NCBI RefSeq assembly: GCF_001447385.1
Contig: NZ_LLWQ01000221.1
Coordinates: 62,001-126,000 of the forward strand
Source: Paracoccus sp. MKU1
Lineage (GTDB): Bacteria > Pseudomonadota > Alphaproteobacteria > Rhodobacterales > Rhodobacteraceae
DNA length: 64,000 nt
Direction of reading: 5' to 3'
Positions within the stretch are counted from its first letter, which is position 1. Every line of letters begins with the position of its first letter. A program made the translations under genes and the position numbers. Shown one piece after another: positions 25,385 through 35,204 of this stretch. The notes under the pieces are model-generated. The model ran no database searches, had not been told where the DNA came from, and was given only the letters and a program-made list of their open reading frames with translations.

Positions 25385-26605
25385 ATGATCGGGCTAAGGG
25401 GGAATCCCCCGTCGCATGGCCATGAGGAACCGGCGGCTTTGCCGCCCGGCTTCGACGATCCTGATATTCGTCTCGGTGACTTGATGCGAGGCGAACGGGC
25501 CACGCTGGGCAAGTCGCTGCTGGATGTCCAGCGCGAATTGCGCATCCGTGCCTCCTATGTCGCCGCTATCGAGAATTGCGACATTTCCGCCTTCGATACG
25601 CCCAGCTTCATTGCCGGCTATGTGCGTTCCTATGCCCGCTATCTCGGCATGGATGCCGAATGGACCTTCCGGCGCTTCTGCCAGGAATCGGGCTTCCAGC
25701 CGACGCATGGCTTGGCGCCGGCTGCCGCCGGACCCAAGCCGCAGCGCCGGCCCTCGGATCCGGCCGAGGCGCTGGCCAATCCGCATCCGATCTTCCTGCC
25801 GAAGCAGGAAAGCATGTGGAGTTCCATCGAGCCGCGCGCCATCGGTTCCCTGCTGGTCATGGTGGTGCTGGCCTGCGGTCTGGGCTATGGCGGCTGGACC
25901 GTGCTGCAAGAGGTGCAGAAGGTCAACCTGACCCCCGGCGAGCAGGCGCCCGGCGTGATCGCCGCGCTGGACCCGGTGCAGGAGGCGGCCGAGCCCGAGA
26001 CCGTGGAATCGGCCCAGGTCAACCTGCCGCGCCCCGAAGGGTTGGACCGGACCTATCGCCCGCAGACGTTGGAGGTGCCGGTGCTGGTGGCCCGCGACGG
26101 TCCCATTGCCGCCATCGATCCGGGGCTGAGCGCGCCGGCCATGCAGCCCGAAGGCGCTGAGCCCGCGACCCGCACCGCTGCCGTGCAGGACCGGGGCTAT
26201 GGGCCGCAGATGCCGGCCGAACAGGCCGCCGTGCGCACCGTCGCGCCCGATGCGCCCGAGGTCGAGATCCTGGCTGCCCGCCCGGCCTGGGTGCGTGTCA
26301 CCTCGGCCGACGGCACGGTGCTTCTGGAAAAGACCATGGATGCGGGCGAGCGTTTCGCCCTGCCGAAGCTCGAGGCGCCGCCGGTGCTGCGCGCGGGCAA
26401 TTCCGGCGCGATCTATTTCGCGGTGAACGGCCGGACCTATGGCCCGGCGGCGCCCGGCGCCAAGGTGGTCAAGAATGTCGAGCTTTCGCCCAATGCGCTG
26501 ACCGCGAAATTCGCCTTCGCCGATCTGAGCAAGGATCCGCAACTGGCCGAAATGGTCGCGCTGGCCTCGGCCGGCCAACCTGAGCAGGCGCCCGTGCAGG
26601 AGTGA
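25385..26605 (+). CDS. RodZ-like helix-turn-helix membrane protein (DUF4115)
   Basis: This 406-residue protein has a cytoplasmic helix-turn-helix domain (residues about 30-110, with SLLDVQRELRIRASYVAAIE and FIAGYVRSYARYLGMD), one membrane helix (about 154-175), a long Pro/Glu-rich periplasmic linker, and a C-terminal DUF4115 beta domain (about 295-385, WVRVTSADG, GAIYFAVNG). This is the layout of RodZ, which links MreB to the cell-wall machinery. RodZ-like proteins also occur in the cocci of Paracoccus; whether an MreB partner exists is unknown from this window. ispG follows after 124 bases. Confidence 0.85.
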   Translation: MIGLRGNPPSHGHEEPAALPPGFDDPDIRLGDLMRGERATLGKSLLDVQRELRIRASYVAAIENCDISAFDTPSFIAGYVRSYARYLGMDAEWTFRRFCQESGFQPTHGLAPAAAGPKPQRRPSDPAEALANPHPIFLPKQESMWSSIEPRAIGSLLVMVVLACGLGYGGWTVLQEVQKVNLTPGEQAPGVIAALDPVQEAAEPETVESAQVNLPRPEGLDRTYRPQTLEVPVLVARDGPIAAIDPGLSAPAMQPEGAEPATRTAAVQDRGYGPQMPAEQAAVRTVAPDAPEVEILAARPAWVRVTSADGTVLLEKTMDAGERFALPKLEAPPVLRAGNSGAIYFAVNGRTYGPAAPGAKVVKNVELSPNALTAKFAFADLSKDPQLAEMVALASAGQPEQAPVQE

Positions 26606-26729
26606 TCGGCCCGCAGGTCACGGATGCGGCATCGGGCCTGCGGCGGGGACCGGACGACTTGCTCGTCCGGCCGCATCGGCCTATCTCTGGCGGGTGAATC
26701 CGTCTCTGGCGCAGGAAAAGGCCCTAGCC

Positions 26730-27854
26730 ATGTCGCATAATCCGATCCGCCCCTGGCGCAATATCGACCGGCGCAAGTCGCGCCGGATCATGGTCGGCAA
26801 TGTGCCGGTGGGGGGGGACGCGCCGATCAGCGTGCAGACCATGACCAACACGGACACATCCGACGTGCGCGCGACCCTGGACCAGATCATCGCTGCCGCC
26901 GATGTCGGCGCCGATATCGTCCGCGTCTCGACGCCCGACCAGGACTCGACCCGGGCGCTGCGCGAGATCTGCCGCGAAAGCCCGGTGCCGATCGTGGCCG
27001 ACATCCATTTCCACTACAAGCGCGCCATCGAGGCCGCCGAGGCCGGCGCCGCCTGCCTGCGCATCAACCCCGGCAATATCGGCGACGCCGCCCGGGTGCG
27101 CGAGGTCATTAAGGCCGCCCGCGACCACGGCTGCTCGATCCGCATCGGCGTGAATGCCGGCAGCCTGGAACGGCACCTGCTGGAGAAATACGGCGAGCCC
27201 TGCCCGGATGCGATGGTGGAATCCGGCCTCGACCACATCAGGATCCTGCAGGACAACGACTTCCACGAATTCAAGATCAGCGTGAAGGCCAGCGACGTTT
27301 TCCTCGCCGCCGCCGCCTATCAGCAACTGGCCGAGGCGACCGACGCGCCGATCCACCTGGGCATCACCGAGGCGGGCGGGCTGATGTCCGGCACGGTGAA
27401 ATCCGCCATCGGCCTCGGCAACCTCTTGTGGATGGGCATCGGCGACACGATCCGCGTCAGCCTGTCCGCCGATCCGGTCGAGGAGGTCAAGGTCGGCTTC
27501 GAGATCCTGAAATCGCTGGGCCTGCGCACCCGCGGCGTGCAGATCATCTCTTGCCCCAGCTGCGCGCGGCAAGGCTTCGACGTGATCCGGACGGTCGAGA
27601 TCCTGGAAAAGCGCCTCGAACACATCAAGACCCCGATGAGCCTGTCGATCATCGGCTGCGTGGTGAACGGCCCGGGCGAGGCGCTGATGACCGATATCGG
27701 CTTCACCGGCGGCGGTGCGGGCTCCGGCATGGTCTATCTGGCGGGCAGGCAGGACCACAAGATGACCAACGACCAGATGGTCGATCACATCGTCGAACTG
27801 GTCGAGAAACGCGCCGCCGAACTCGAGGCCGCGCAAGCCGCCGCCGCCGAATAG
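26730..27854 (+). CDS. ispG: 4-hydroxy-3-methylbut-2-en-1-yl diphosphate synthase
   Basis: This 374-residue enzyme of the MEP isoprenoid pathway converts 2C-methyl-D-erythritol 2,4-cyclodiphosphate to HMBPP. The 4Fe-4S ligands are C275 and C278 (SCPSC) and C310 (GCVVNGPGEA). The TIM-barrel N-terminus carries VQTMTNTDT and VADIHFHYK. The start at 26730 is chosen by homology; an in-frame ATG at 26694 is also possible. The rodZ-ispG order is widespread in proteobacteria. Confidence 0.95.
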   Translation: MSHNPIRPWRNIDRRKSRRIMVGNVPVGGDAPISVQTMTNTDTSDVRATLDQIIAAADVGADIVRVSTPDQDSTRALREICRESPVPIVADIHFHYKRAIEAAEAGAACLRINPGNIGDAARVREVIKAARDHGCSIRIGVNAGSLERHLLEKYGEPCPDAMVESGLDHIRILQDNDFHEFKISVKASDVFLAAAAYQQLAEATDAPIHLGITEAGGLMSGTVKSAIGLGNLLWMGIGDTIRVSLSADPVEEVKVGFEILKSLGLRTRGVQIISCPSCARQGFDVIRTVEILEKRLEHIKTPMSLSIIGCVVNGPGEALMTDIGFTGGGAGSGMVYLAGRQDHKMTNDQMVDHIVELVEKRAAELEAAQAAAAE

Positions 27855-27860
27855 GCGAAA

Positions 27861-27909
27861 GGGCGGTCGAGGCGCCGCCCTCTGCCATTCACCGTTTTCC
27901 AAATACTCC
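27861..27909. repeat. Post-ispG hairpin and TATTTG repeat copy
   Basis: A GGGCGG/CCGCCC hairpin (27861-27866, 27875-27880) follows ispG, without a U-run. At 27892-27909, read on the minus strand, GGAGTATTTGG is a copy of the intergenic repeat core. It lies between the convergent stops of ispG and the DsbA-like gene. Confidence 0.5.
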
Positions 27910-27943
27910 TGCCGCCCGCGCAACCTGCGCCGGCGGCGCCGGT

Positions 27944-28696
27944 TCAGCCCTCGGCCTCGGCCGCACGCGCCCGGGCGATGGCGCCTTCCAGCCCCTCGGC
28001 CGGCACGCCGCGCAGCATCTCGCCGCCGATGATGAAGGTCGGCGTGCCCATGATCCGCATCTGCTCGGCCAGCTGGTGGTTCTTGCGCAGCACGGCCGAG
28101 ACCTCCTCGGTGTTCATCCGGTTCAGCACCGCCTTGCCGTCCACGCCCAGATCGCCGGCCAGCGCGGTCAGGCTTTCCAGATTGACCGGCCCGCGCGATT
28201 CCATCAGCGCGTCATGCGCCTTCTTGTAGGCCTCGGGCCCGGCTTCCTGCTGCACCGCGATGGCGAAACGCGCGGCCATGTCGCTTTCCTGGGTCAGGAT
28301 CGGGAATTCCTTCAGGATCCAGCGGATGTTGCCATCGGCCGAGATCAGCTTTTCCAGCTCCGGATTCACCCGCTTGCACACCCCGCAGCGGTAATCGATG
28401 AACTCGACCAGGGTCACGTCCCCCTCGGGATTGCCGCCGATCCAGCTGTGGCCGTCGTCGAAGATCGCCTCCCTGTTGTTCTCGACCAGCAGCTGGTCGT
28501 TCTTCGCCTCGTCGGCGGCGCGGCGCTCTTCCAGCACGTTGATCGACTCGATCAGCACGTCGGGATTGGCCATCAGATAGTCGCGCACCGCCTCGCCGAA
28601 GGCGGCCTTCTCGGCCTCGCTCATATTGGCCGGGTCGAAGGCCGTGGCGGGCAGGGCGGTCGCCGTCAGCAGGGCGGCGGTCAGCAGGGCTTTCAT
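27944..28696 (-). CDS. DsbA-family periplasmic thiol oxidoreductase
   Basis: This 250-residue protein has a signal peptide (residues 1-19), an N-terminal helical segment with YLMANPDVLIESI typical of the Com1/ScsC-like DsbA group, and a thioredoxin fold (about 90-245). The redox site is C104-G-V-C107; the cis-proline loop is GTPTF. Related proteins act as disulfide oxidases or isomerases, and the N-terminal part can mediate oligomerisation. It is transcribed alone, convergent with ispG. Confidence 0.88.
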   Translation of the reverse strand: MKALLTAALLTATALPATAFDPANMSEAEKAAFGEAVRDYLMANPDVLIESINVLEERRAADEAKNDQLLVENNREAIFDDGHSWIGGNPEGDVTLVEFIDYRCGVCKRVNPELEKLISADGNIRWILKEFPILTQESDMAARFAIAVQQEAGPEAYKKAHDALMESRGPVNLESLTALAGDLGVDGKAVLNRMNTEEVSAVLRKNHQLAEQMRIMGTPTFIIGGEMLRGVPAEGLEGAIARARAAEAEG

Positions 28697-28831
28697 CCGG
28701 GATCCTTTCCTATTGCCGGCAACTTGGCCCGTCCAGCGCGCCGTTGCAAGCGACCCGCCCCGGTCTCACGCGGGGTTGACCGGGCCGCCCACAGGGCTGA
28801 TACCCGGCCAAAACCAATGAGGCAGGCAGAT

Positions 28832-29968
28832 ATGAGACAATCCCGCCGCGGGCAGGTCGATCCCTTCATCGTCATGGACGTGATGGAAGCCGCCCGCGAG
28901 GCCGAGGCCCAGGGCCGCCGCATCATCCATATGGAGGTCGGCCAGCCCTCGACCCCGGCACCCGAGGGCGCGCGCCGGGCGCTGGCCGCCGCGCTGGACC
29001 GGCCGCTGGGCTATACGGTCGCGCTTGGCCTGCCGGAACTGCGCCGGGGCATCGCCGGGCTTTACAAGCGCTGGTATGGGCTCGACCTCGATCCCGCGCG
29101 GGTGGTGGTGACGCCGGGCTCCTCGGGCGCCTTCATCCTGGCCTTCTCGGCGCTGTTCGATGCGGGCGAGCGGGTGGCCCTGGGCGAGCCGGGCTATCCC
29201 AGCTATCGCCAGATTCTGCGCGCCCTGTCGCTGGAGCCCGTGGGCATCCCGACCCGGGCCGAGGACCGTTATCAGCCGCGGCCGCAGGACCTGCCGGCGG
29301 ATGCGCGGGGGCTGATCCTCGCCTCGCCCGGCAACCCCTCGGGCACGGTGCTGCGGCGCGAGGAACTGGCGGCGCTGTGCGCGCGGGCGGCGGAACTGGG
29401 CATGAGCGTGATCTCGGACGAGATCTATCACGGGCTCGACTACGGCGCCGGCTTCCATTCCGCGCTGGAGGTGACGGACGAGGTCTTCGTCATCAACAGC
29501 TTCTCGAAATATTTCAGCATGACCGGCTGGCGGGTCGGCTGGATGGTCGTGCCGGACAGCATGATCCGCACCGTCGAGCGCATCGCGCAGAACATGTTCA
29601 TCTGTCCGCCGCATGCCAGCCAGGTCGCGGCGCTGGCGGCGCTGGATTGCGTGGCCGAGGCCGAGGCGAACCTGGCCGTTTATGCCGAAAACCGCCGGCT
29701 GATGCTGGACCGGCTGCCGAAGATGGGATTCGACCGCATCGCCCCGCCCGAGGGCGCCTTCTACATCTATGCCGATGTGTCGGAACTGACGGGAAACAGT
29801 CTGAGCTTCGCAGCGGAAATTCTTGAAAAGGCGGGGGTTGCGGTGACGCCGGGGTTGGATTTCGATCCCCGTCGCGGCGCGCGGACCCTGCGCTTCAGCT
29901 ATGCCGCCTCGACTGCCGAGATTGCCGAGGGGCTGGACCGGCTGGCGGCCTTCATGGCGGCGCGATGA
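28832..29968 (+). CDS. Class I/II PLP-dependent aminotransferase
   Basis: This fold type I aminotransferase of about 378 residues has the PLP lysine in NSFSKYFSMTGWR (first half of the C-terminal region), the phosphate- and ring-contacting SPGNPSGT, and SDEIYHGLDY. The substrate cannot be assigned; it resembles aspartate/alanine-type enzymes. ATG 28832 (GAGG upstream) is chosen; ATG 28817 is an alternative. Its stop overlaps the amidase start by ATGA. Confidence 0.88.
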   Translation: MRQSRRGQVDPFIVMDVMEAAREAEAQGRRIIHMEVGQPSTPAPEGARRALAAALDRPLGYTVALGLPELRRGIAGLYKRWYGLDLDPARVVVTPGSSGAFILAFSALFDAGERVALGEPGYPSYRQILRALSLEPVGIPTRAEDRYQPRPQDLPADARGLILASPGNPSGTVLRREELAALCARAAELGMSVISDEIYHGLDYGAGFHSALEVTDEVFVINSFSKYFSMTGWRVGWMVVPDSMIRTVERIAQNMFICPPHASQVAALAALDCVAEAEANLAVYAENRRLMLDRLPKMGFDRIAPPEGAFYIYADVSELTGNSLSFAAEILEKAGVAVTPGLDFDPRRGARTLRFSYAASTAEIAEGLDRLAAFMAAR

Positions 29969-31200
29969 GATGGCTTTGCGCCCTTCTGCTGATCTGGCTT
30001 GCGCTGCCGGCGTTGGCCGATGACGGCACGCGTTCGGCGCTTGCGACGGTCGATCCGGCGCAATCATCGCTGACGGCCGAGGGGCGCGACCGGGGCAGGC
30101 CGCGGCCGATGGAACTGCGGCTGACCATCAGCCAGCCGGTGCCTTACCGGGTCTATTTCCTCGACGGCCCGCCGCGCCTGGTGGTCGATTTCCGCGAGAT
30201 CGACTTTTCCGGTGTCGATGCCGATGCGCTGCCGGGGCGCGAACTGGTGCCGGCGCTGCGCTGGGGCCGGTTCAGGCCCGGCTGGTCGCGCCTGGTGATG
30301 GAACTGCCCGGCCCCTATGCGCTGCGGCTGGCCGTGCAAAGCCCGGCCGAGGGCGGGGCGCGGGGCGCGCTGGTCAAGCTGCGCATCGAGCCGGTCGACC
30401 AGCAGGATTTCGTCACCCGGGGCAATGCGCTTTCGGCGCTGTGGGATTTGCCGGCGCCGGCGGCCGTCGCCCCGCTGCCGCCGCGCCGCGCGGGTGCGCG
30501 GCCCCTGCGCGTCGCGCTGGACCCCGGCCATGGCGGCCATGACCCGGGCGCCCAGGTCGGCGCGATCAGCGAGGCGGCGCTGATGCTGGGCTTTGCCCGC
30601 GAACTGACCGAGATCCTGACCCGTGCCGGTTTCGAAGTCGTCGCCACCCGCAAGGACGACAGCTTCATCCCGCTGGAGCGGCGCATGACCATCGCCCGTG
30701 CCGAGCAGGCCGACCTGTTCATCTCGCTGCATGCCGATGCGTTGCCGGCGGGCGAGGCGGCGGGGCTGTCGATCTATGTCTGGAACCAGCAGGCCGACGA
30801 CCGGGCCACGCGCGAACTGGCGATGCGCCACGACCGCGCCGACCTGTTGGCCGGGCTGGACCTGGCCGGGACCGACGATCAGCTGGCCGATGTGCTGATG
30901 GACCTGGCGCGAACCGAAACGCATCCGCGCTCGGAAGCCTTTGCCAAATTCGCGGTTTCGGAACTGAACCGCGCGGGCATCGCCATGCATCGCCGGCCGG
31001 TGCGCGGCGCGGCCTTTTCGGTGCTGAAATCGCCCGACATCCCCTCGGTCCTGGTCGAGCTGGGCTTTCTGACCGATCCGGGCGACCGGGCCAACCTGTT
31101 CGACCCGGACTGGCGGGCGCGCACCGCGCAGGCGCTGGCGCAGGCCATCGGCCTGTGGGCGCAGGACGATGCCGCCCGCGCCGCCCTGCTGCGCAAGTAG
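29965..31200 (+). CDS. N-acetylmuramoyl-L-alanine amidase, AMIN + Amidase_3
   Basis: This 411-residue protein has a signal peptide (residues 1-18), an AMIN domain (about 45-150), and a zinc amidase domain (about 175-400) with DPGHGGHDPG, the ISLHADA motif and the catalytic VELGFLTDP. This is the AmiB/AmiC layout that splits septal peptidoglycan during division. It is followed 70 bases later by the PBP1A gene with its own promoter. Confidence 0.93.
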   Translation: MRWLCALLLIWLALPALADDGTRSALATVDPAQSSLTAEGRDRGRPRPMELRLTISQPVPYRVYFLDGPPRLVVDFREIDFSGVDADALPGRELVPALRWGRFRPGWSRLVMELPGPYALRLAVQSPAEGGARGALVKLRIEPVDQQDFVTRGNALSALWDLPAPAAVAPLPPRRAGARPLRVALDPGHGGHDPGAQVGAISEAALMLGFARELTEILTRAGFEVVATRKDDSFIPLERRMTIARAEQADLFISLHADALPAGEAAGLSIYVWNQQADDRATRELAMRHDRADLLAGLDLAGTDDQLADVLMDLARTETHPRSEAFAKFAVSELNRAGIAMHRRPVRGAAFSVLKSPDIPSVLVELGFLTDPGDRANLFDPDWRARTAQALAQAIGLWAQDDAARAALLRK

Positions 31201-31212
31201 CGCAAGGTTGCT

Positions 31213-31241
31213 TTGACGGGCGCGGCCTCGCTGTCTATAGA
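31213..31241 (+). promoter_or_regulatory. Sigma-70-type promoter of the PBP1A gene
   Basis: TTGACG (31213-31218) and TATAGA (31236-31241) are separated by exactly 17 bases. The predicted start near 31248 leaves a leader of about 23 nt with AGAGG (31258-31262) before the TTG start codon. Confidence 0.7.
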
Positions 31242-31270
31242 GGCGCAGGTTATCCCCAGAGGCTTGCCCA

Positions 31271-33808
31271 TTGCTGCGTTTCCTGCTGTCCTTCATCGGC
31301 GCGATCTTTTCCTGGCTCGTGACCGCGATCTTCTTCATCGCCCTGACCGTGGGCGCGGTGTTCTGGATGTATTCGCGCGACCTGCCCAGCCATGAGCAGC
31401 TGGCGCAATATGCGCCCAAGACCATCAGCCGGATCTATTCCGCCGAGGGGCGCCTGATCGACGAATTCGCCGAGGAGCGCCGTATCTTCGTGCCCATCGG
31501 CGACATTCCGCCCCTAGTCAAGCAGGCTTTCGTCAGTGCCGAGGACAAGCATTTCTACAGCCACCACGGCTTCGACCCGATGGGCATGGGCAAGGCGGCG
31601 CTGGACGCGATCAGCTCGGGTGGGCGCAACCTGCGCGGCGCCTCGACCATCACCCAGCAGGTGATGAAGAACTTCCTCTTGTCCAGCGACCGCAGCGTCG
31701 AGCGCAAGATCAAGGAACTGATCCTGGCGACGCGACTTGAGGCGACGCTCAGCAAGGATCAGATCCTGGAGCTTTACCTCAACGAGATCTTCCTGGGCCA
31801 GAACAGCTTCGGCGTGGCTGCGGCGGCGCAAAGCTATTTCAACAAGCCGCTGACCGAACTGGCCCCGCATGAGGCCGCGACGCTGGCCGCCATGCCCAAG
31901 GCGCCCAGCCGCTATCACCCGGTCACCGCCAAGGAGGCCCTGACCGAGCGGCGCGACTATGTCCTGCGCGAGATGTGGCAGAACGGCTATATCGACCAGG
32001 CGACCTATGAAGCCGAGGCGAAGCAGCCGCTGCGCTCGGTGCAGAACGGCGATTTCCCCGCCTTCCGCGAGCAGCTGCCGCCGCGCGACTATTTCACCGA
32101 CGAAATCCGCCGCCAGCTTTCGGCGCAATTCGGCGCCGAGGAGTTTTTCGGCGGCGGCCTGGCGATCCGGGCGACCATCGATCCCAAGCTGCAAAAGGTC
32201 GCCGCGCATGCGCTGCAACAGGCGCTGGAGAAATACGACCGCGGCCGCGGCGTCTGGCGCGGCACCCGCGTCAGGATCCCGCCCGAACAGCTGGGCAGCG
32301 AGCAGGCTTGGCGCGCCGCGCTGGCCGATGCCAGCGTGCCGCGCGACATCGAGGGCTGGTTCCCGGCCGTGGTGCTGTCGCTGGAGGGCGGCGATGCCAC
32401 CATCGGCATCGAGGATCAGGAGGGCACTGCCCAGATCCCCGCCAAGGACGTGCAATGGGCGAGGAAGCGGCTGGCGGACGGCACGCTGGCGCCCAAGGCC
32501 AAAGTGGCCTCGGACCTGCTGGAGATCGGCGACGTGGTGCTGGTGCGCCGTATGACCTCGGACAGCGACGGCAGCTTCATCCGCTGGACCCTGCGCCAGG
32601 TGCCCGAGGTGCAGGGCGGCTTCATGGCCATGGACGTGAACACCGGCCGGGTCATTGCCATGCAGGGCGGGTTTTCCTATCAAAGCTCGGTCTTCAACCG
32701 GGCGACCCAGGCGCAGCGCCAGCCGGGCTCCAGCTTCAAGCCCTTCGTCTATGCCGCCGCGCTGGATTCGGGCTTCAACCCGGCGACCATCGTGGTGGAC
32801 GAGCCGATCACCGTGAACACGCCGCAGGGGTTGTGGACGCCCAAGAACGCCAACGGCAAGTTCTATGGCCCGACCCCGATGCGCACCGGGATCGAGCAGT
32901 CGCGCAACCTGATGACCATCCGCATCGCCCAGGGCATCGGCATGGATACAGTGGCGAAATATGCCGAGAAATTCGGGGTCTATGACCATCTGGGCCATTT
33001 CCTCGCCAACTCGTTGGGCGCGCAGGAAACGACGCTGTTCAAGATGGTCGCCGCCTATGCCATGTTCGCCAATGGCGGCGAGCGGGTCGAGCCGACGCTG
33101 GTCGACCGGGTGCAGGACCGCCGCGGCCGCACCATCTATCGCCACGACCGCCGCGAATGCGTGACCTGCGGCCAGCCGACGCTGCCCGCCGGCGCCGCGC
33201 CCGCGATCCGTTCCAACCGCGAGCGGGTGATGGACGCGATCACCGCCTATCAGCTGACCTCGATGCTGGAGGGCGTGGTCAAACGCGGCTCGGGGCGCGG
33301 CGTGGACCTGCCGGTGCCGGTGGCAGGCAAGACCGGCACCACCAACGATGCCAAGGACGTTTGGTTCATCGGCTTTACCTCGAACATCGTCGCCGGCTGC
33401 TATCTGGGCTATGACCAGCCGCGCACGCTGGGCGCCAACGCCTATGGCGGCACGCTTTGCGTGCCCGTGTTCAACGAATTCATGCAGGAGGCGGTCAAGG
33501 AATTCGGCGGCACCGCGTTCAAGGTGCCGCCGGGCGGGCATTTCGTCAACATCGACCGCTTCACCGGCGCGATCCTGGGCCCCGATGCCAAGGGTGACAA
33601 TGTCATCGCCGAATATTTCCGCGACGGCCAGAACCTGACCGGGATGATGCTTGTCGATGGCGGCTTCGGCCGTGCCGATCCCGGCACGCTGCCGCTGTTC
33701 ACCCAGGGCCGCGACGGCGGCCAGGCGGTGACCACCTCGACCGGCAAGAAAAGGGTGATCCCGAAGAAGGCCGACTTCGGCACCCTGTCCTCGGGCGGGC
33801 TGTATTGA
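31271..33808 (+). CDS. mrcA: Penicillin-binding protein 1A, bifunctional
   Basis: This 845-residue class A PBP builds and crosslinks peptidoglycan. It has a membrane anchor at the N-terminus (residues about 5-30), a glycosyltransferase domain with EDKHFYSHHG and GGRNLRGASTITQQ (about 85-140), an OB-like insert typical of PBP1A, and a transpeptidase domain with the SxxK serine in GSSFKPF, SRN and GKTGTTN. The start is TTG at 31271; the next ATG would remove the anchor. AGAGG lies 8 bases upstream. Confidence 0.93.
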   Translation: MLRFLLSFIGAIFSWLVTAIFFIALTVGAVFWMYSRDLPSHEQLAQYAPKTISRIYSAEGRLIDEFAEERRIFVPIGDIPPLVKQAFVSAEDKHFYSHHGFDPMGMGKAALDAISSGGRNLRGASTITQQVMKNFLLSSDRSVERKIKELILATRLEATLSKDQILELYLNEIFLGQNSFGVAAAAQSYFNKPLTELAPHEAATLAAMPKAPSRYHPVTAKEALTERRDYVLREMWQNGYIDQATYEAEAKQPLRSVQNGDFPAFREQLPPRDYFTDEIRRQLSAQFGAEEFFGGGLAIRATIDPKLQKVAAHALQQALEKYDRGRGVWRGTRVRIPPEQLGSEQAWRAALADASVPRDIEGWFPAVVLSLEGGDATIGIEDQEGTAQIPAKDVQWARKRLADGTLAPKAKVASDLLEIGDVVLVRRMTSDSDGSFIRWTLRQVPEVQGGFMAMDVNTGRVIAMQGGFSYQSSVFNRATQAQRQPGSSFKPFVYAAALDSGFNPATIVVDEPITVNTPQGLWTPKNANGKFYGPTPMRTGIEQSRNLMTIRIAQGIGMDTVAKYAEKFGVYDHLGHFLANSLGAQETTLFKMVAAYAMFANGGERVEPTLVDRVQDRRGRTIYRHDRRECVTCGQPTLPAGAAPAIRSNRERVMDAITAYQLTSMLEGVVKRGSGRGVDLPVPVAGKTGTTNDAKDVWFIGFTSNIVAGCYLGYDQPRTLGANAYGGTLCVPVFNEFMQEAVKEFGGTAFKVPPGGHFVNIDRFTGAILGPDAKGDNVIAEYFRDGQNLTGMMLVDGGFGRADPGTLPLFTQGRDGGQAVTTSTGKKRVIPKKADFGTLSSGGLY

Positions 33809-33896
33809 GGCGACTTTGCCGGGCGGGCGCTTGCCGCCGCCCGCCGCCCGCGCTATTTGTCCTGCCCTGACCGAAATCCGAACCCAGAGAGTGCCC

Positions 33897-35024
33897 ATGC
33901 GCGCCGAAACCCAAGCCACCATCGAAGCGATCCGCAAATCGCTGAAACTGCTCGGCCAGCGCATGGACTGGGAAACCGCGCCGCACCGTCTGGAAGAGCT
34001 GAACGCCATGATCGAGGCGGGCGACATCTGGTCCGACCCGGCCCGCGCCCAGAAGCTGATGCGCGACCGGCAGATGCTGTCGGATGCGGTCGAGACCTAT
34101 CGCCGGATCGACACCGAACTCAAGGACAATGCCGAGCTGATCGAACTGGGCGAGGCCGAGGGCGATGACGAGATCGTCGCCGATGCCGAGGCCTCGCTGA
34201 AATCGCTGGCGGAACTGGCCGCGCAGAAGGAGCTGGAGGCGCTGCTGAACGGCGAGGCCGACGGCAATGACACCTTCCTGGAGATCAATGCCGGCGCCGG
34301 CGGCACGGAAAGCGCCGACTGGGCCAGTATGCTGGCGCGGATGTATGTCCGCTGGGCCGAGAAGAAGGGCTACAATGTCGAATTGCTGTCCGAGACGCCG
34401 GGCGAGGAGGCGGGCATCCGTTCGGCCGCCTACAAGATCTCGGGGTCGAACGCCTATGGCTGGCTGAAATCGGAATCAGGCGTGCACCGGCTGGTGCGCA
34501 TCTCGCCCTATGATTCGGCGGCACGGCGGCATACCTCGTTCAGCTCGGTCTGGGTCTATCCGGTGGTGGACGACAATATCGAGATCACCATCCCCGACAA
34601 CGAGATCAGGATCGACACCTATCGGTCGTCGGGCGCGGGCGGGCAGCACGTCAACACCACCGATTCGGCAGTGCGCATCACCCACCTGCCGACGGGCATC
34701 GTCGTGACCAGCTCGGAAAAGTCGCAGCACCAGAACCGCGCCAACGCCATGGCGGCGCTGAAGGCGCGGCTGTATCAGCTGGAACTGGACAAGCGCAACG
34801 CCGCGATCAACGCCCAGCACGAGGCCAAGGGCGAGGCCGGCTGGGGCAACCAGATCCGCTCTTATGTGCTGCACCCTTATCAGATGGTGAAGGACCTGCG
34901 GACCGGGCACGAGACCTCGGACACGCAGGGCGTGCTGGACGGCGATCTGGACGCCTTCATGGCCGCGACGCTGGCGCTGGATGTCGCGGGCAAGTCGCGG
35001 GCCGAGGCGCAGGCCGAGGACTGA
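33897..35024 (+). CDS. prfB: Peptide chain release factor 2
   Basis: This 375-residue RF2 reads UGA and UAA stops. The catalytic GGQ lies at residues 248-250, and the stop-reading tripeptide position reads SPY (in RISPYDSAARRHTSF) where E. coli has SPF. The gene is one open frame; there is no in-frame TGA near codon 25, so the autoregulatory frameshift of E. coli prfB is absent. The start at 33897 is set by homology to the RF2 N-terminus. Confidence 0.95.
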   Translation: MRAETQATIEAIRKSLKLLGQRMDWETAPHRLEELNAMIEAGDIWSDPARAQKLMRDRQMLSDAVETYRRIDTELKDNAELIELGEAEGDDEIVADAEASLKSLAELAAQKELEALLNGEADGNDTFLEINAGAGGTESADWASMLARMYVRWAEKKGYNVELLSETPGEEAGIRSAAYKISGSNAYGWLKSESGVHRLVRISPYDSAARRHTSFSSVWVYPVVDDNIEITIPDNEIRIDTYRSSGAGGQHVNTTDSAVRITHLPTGIVVTSSEKSQHQNRANAMAALKARLYQLELDKRNAAINAQHEAKGEAGWGNQIRSYVLHPYQMVKDLRTGHETSDTQGVLDGDLDAFMAATLALDVAGKSRAEAQAED

Positions 35025-35051
35025 GCCGCCGCGCCTGTCGCGCGGTCGCAT

Positions 35052-35075
35052 GGGTATTTGGGCAACGAAGAAGCG
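35052..35075 (+). repeat. TATTTG/GAAGAAG intergenic repeat copy
   Basis: GGGTATTTGGGCAACGAAGAAG begins 27 bases after the prfB stop. It matches the copy at 56015-56039 closely (GGGTATTTGGGCAAC shared) and the cores at 12861-12880. The remaining bases to 35204 hold no gene I can support. Confidence 0.6.
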
Positions 35076-35204
35076 CAAGGCTTGCGCATCGCGGCGCGGG
35101 TCGCGACTGTGGCACCGATGCACCTTTTTGTCGGCGTAGGGACCTGCGCGGTTTGATGCTGCATTGCGGCATTGTATGCTGCGGTTGCGAGATGCGGGGT
35201 GGGC

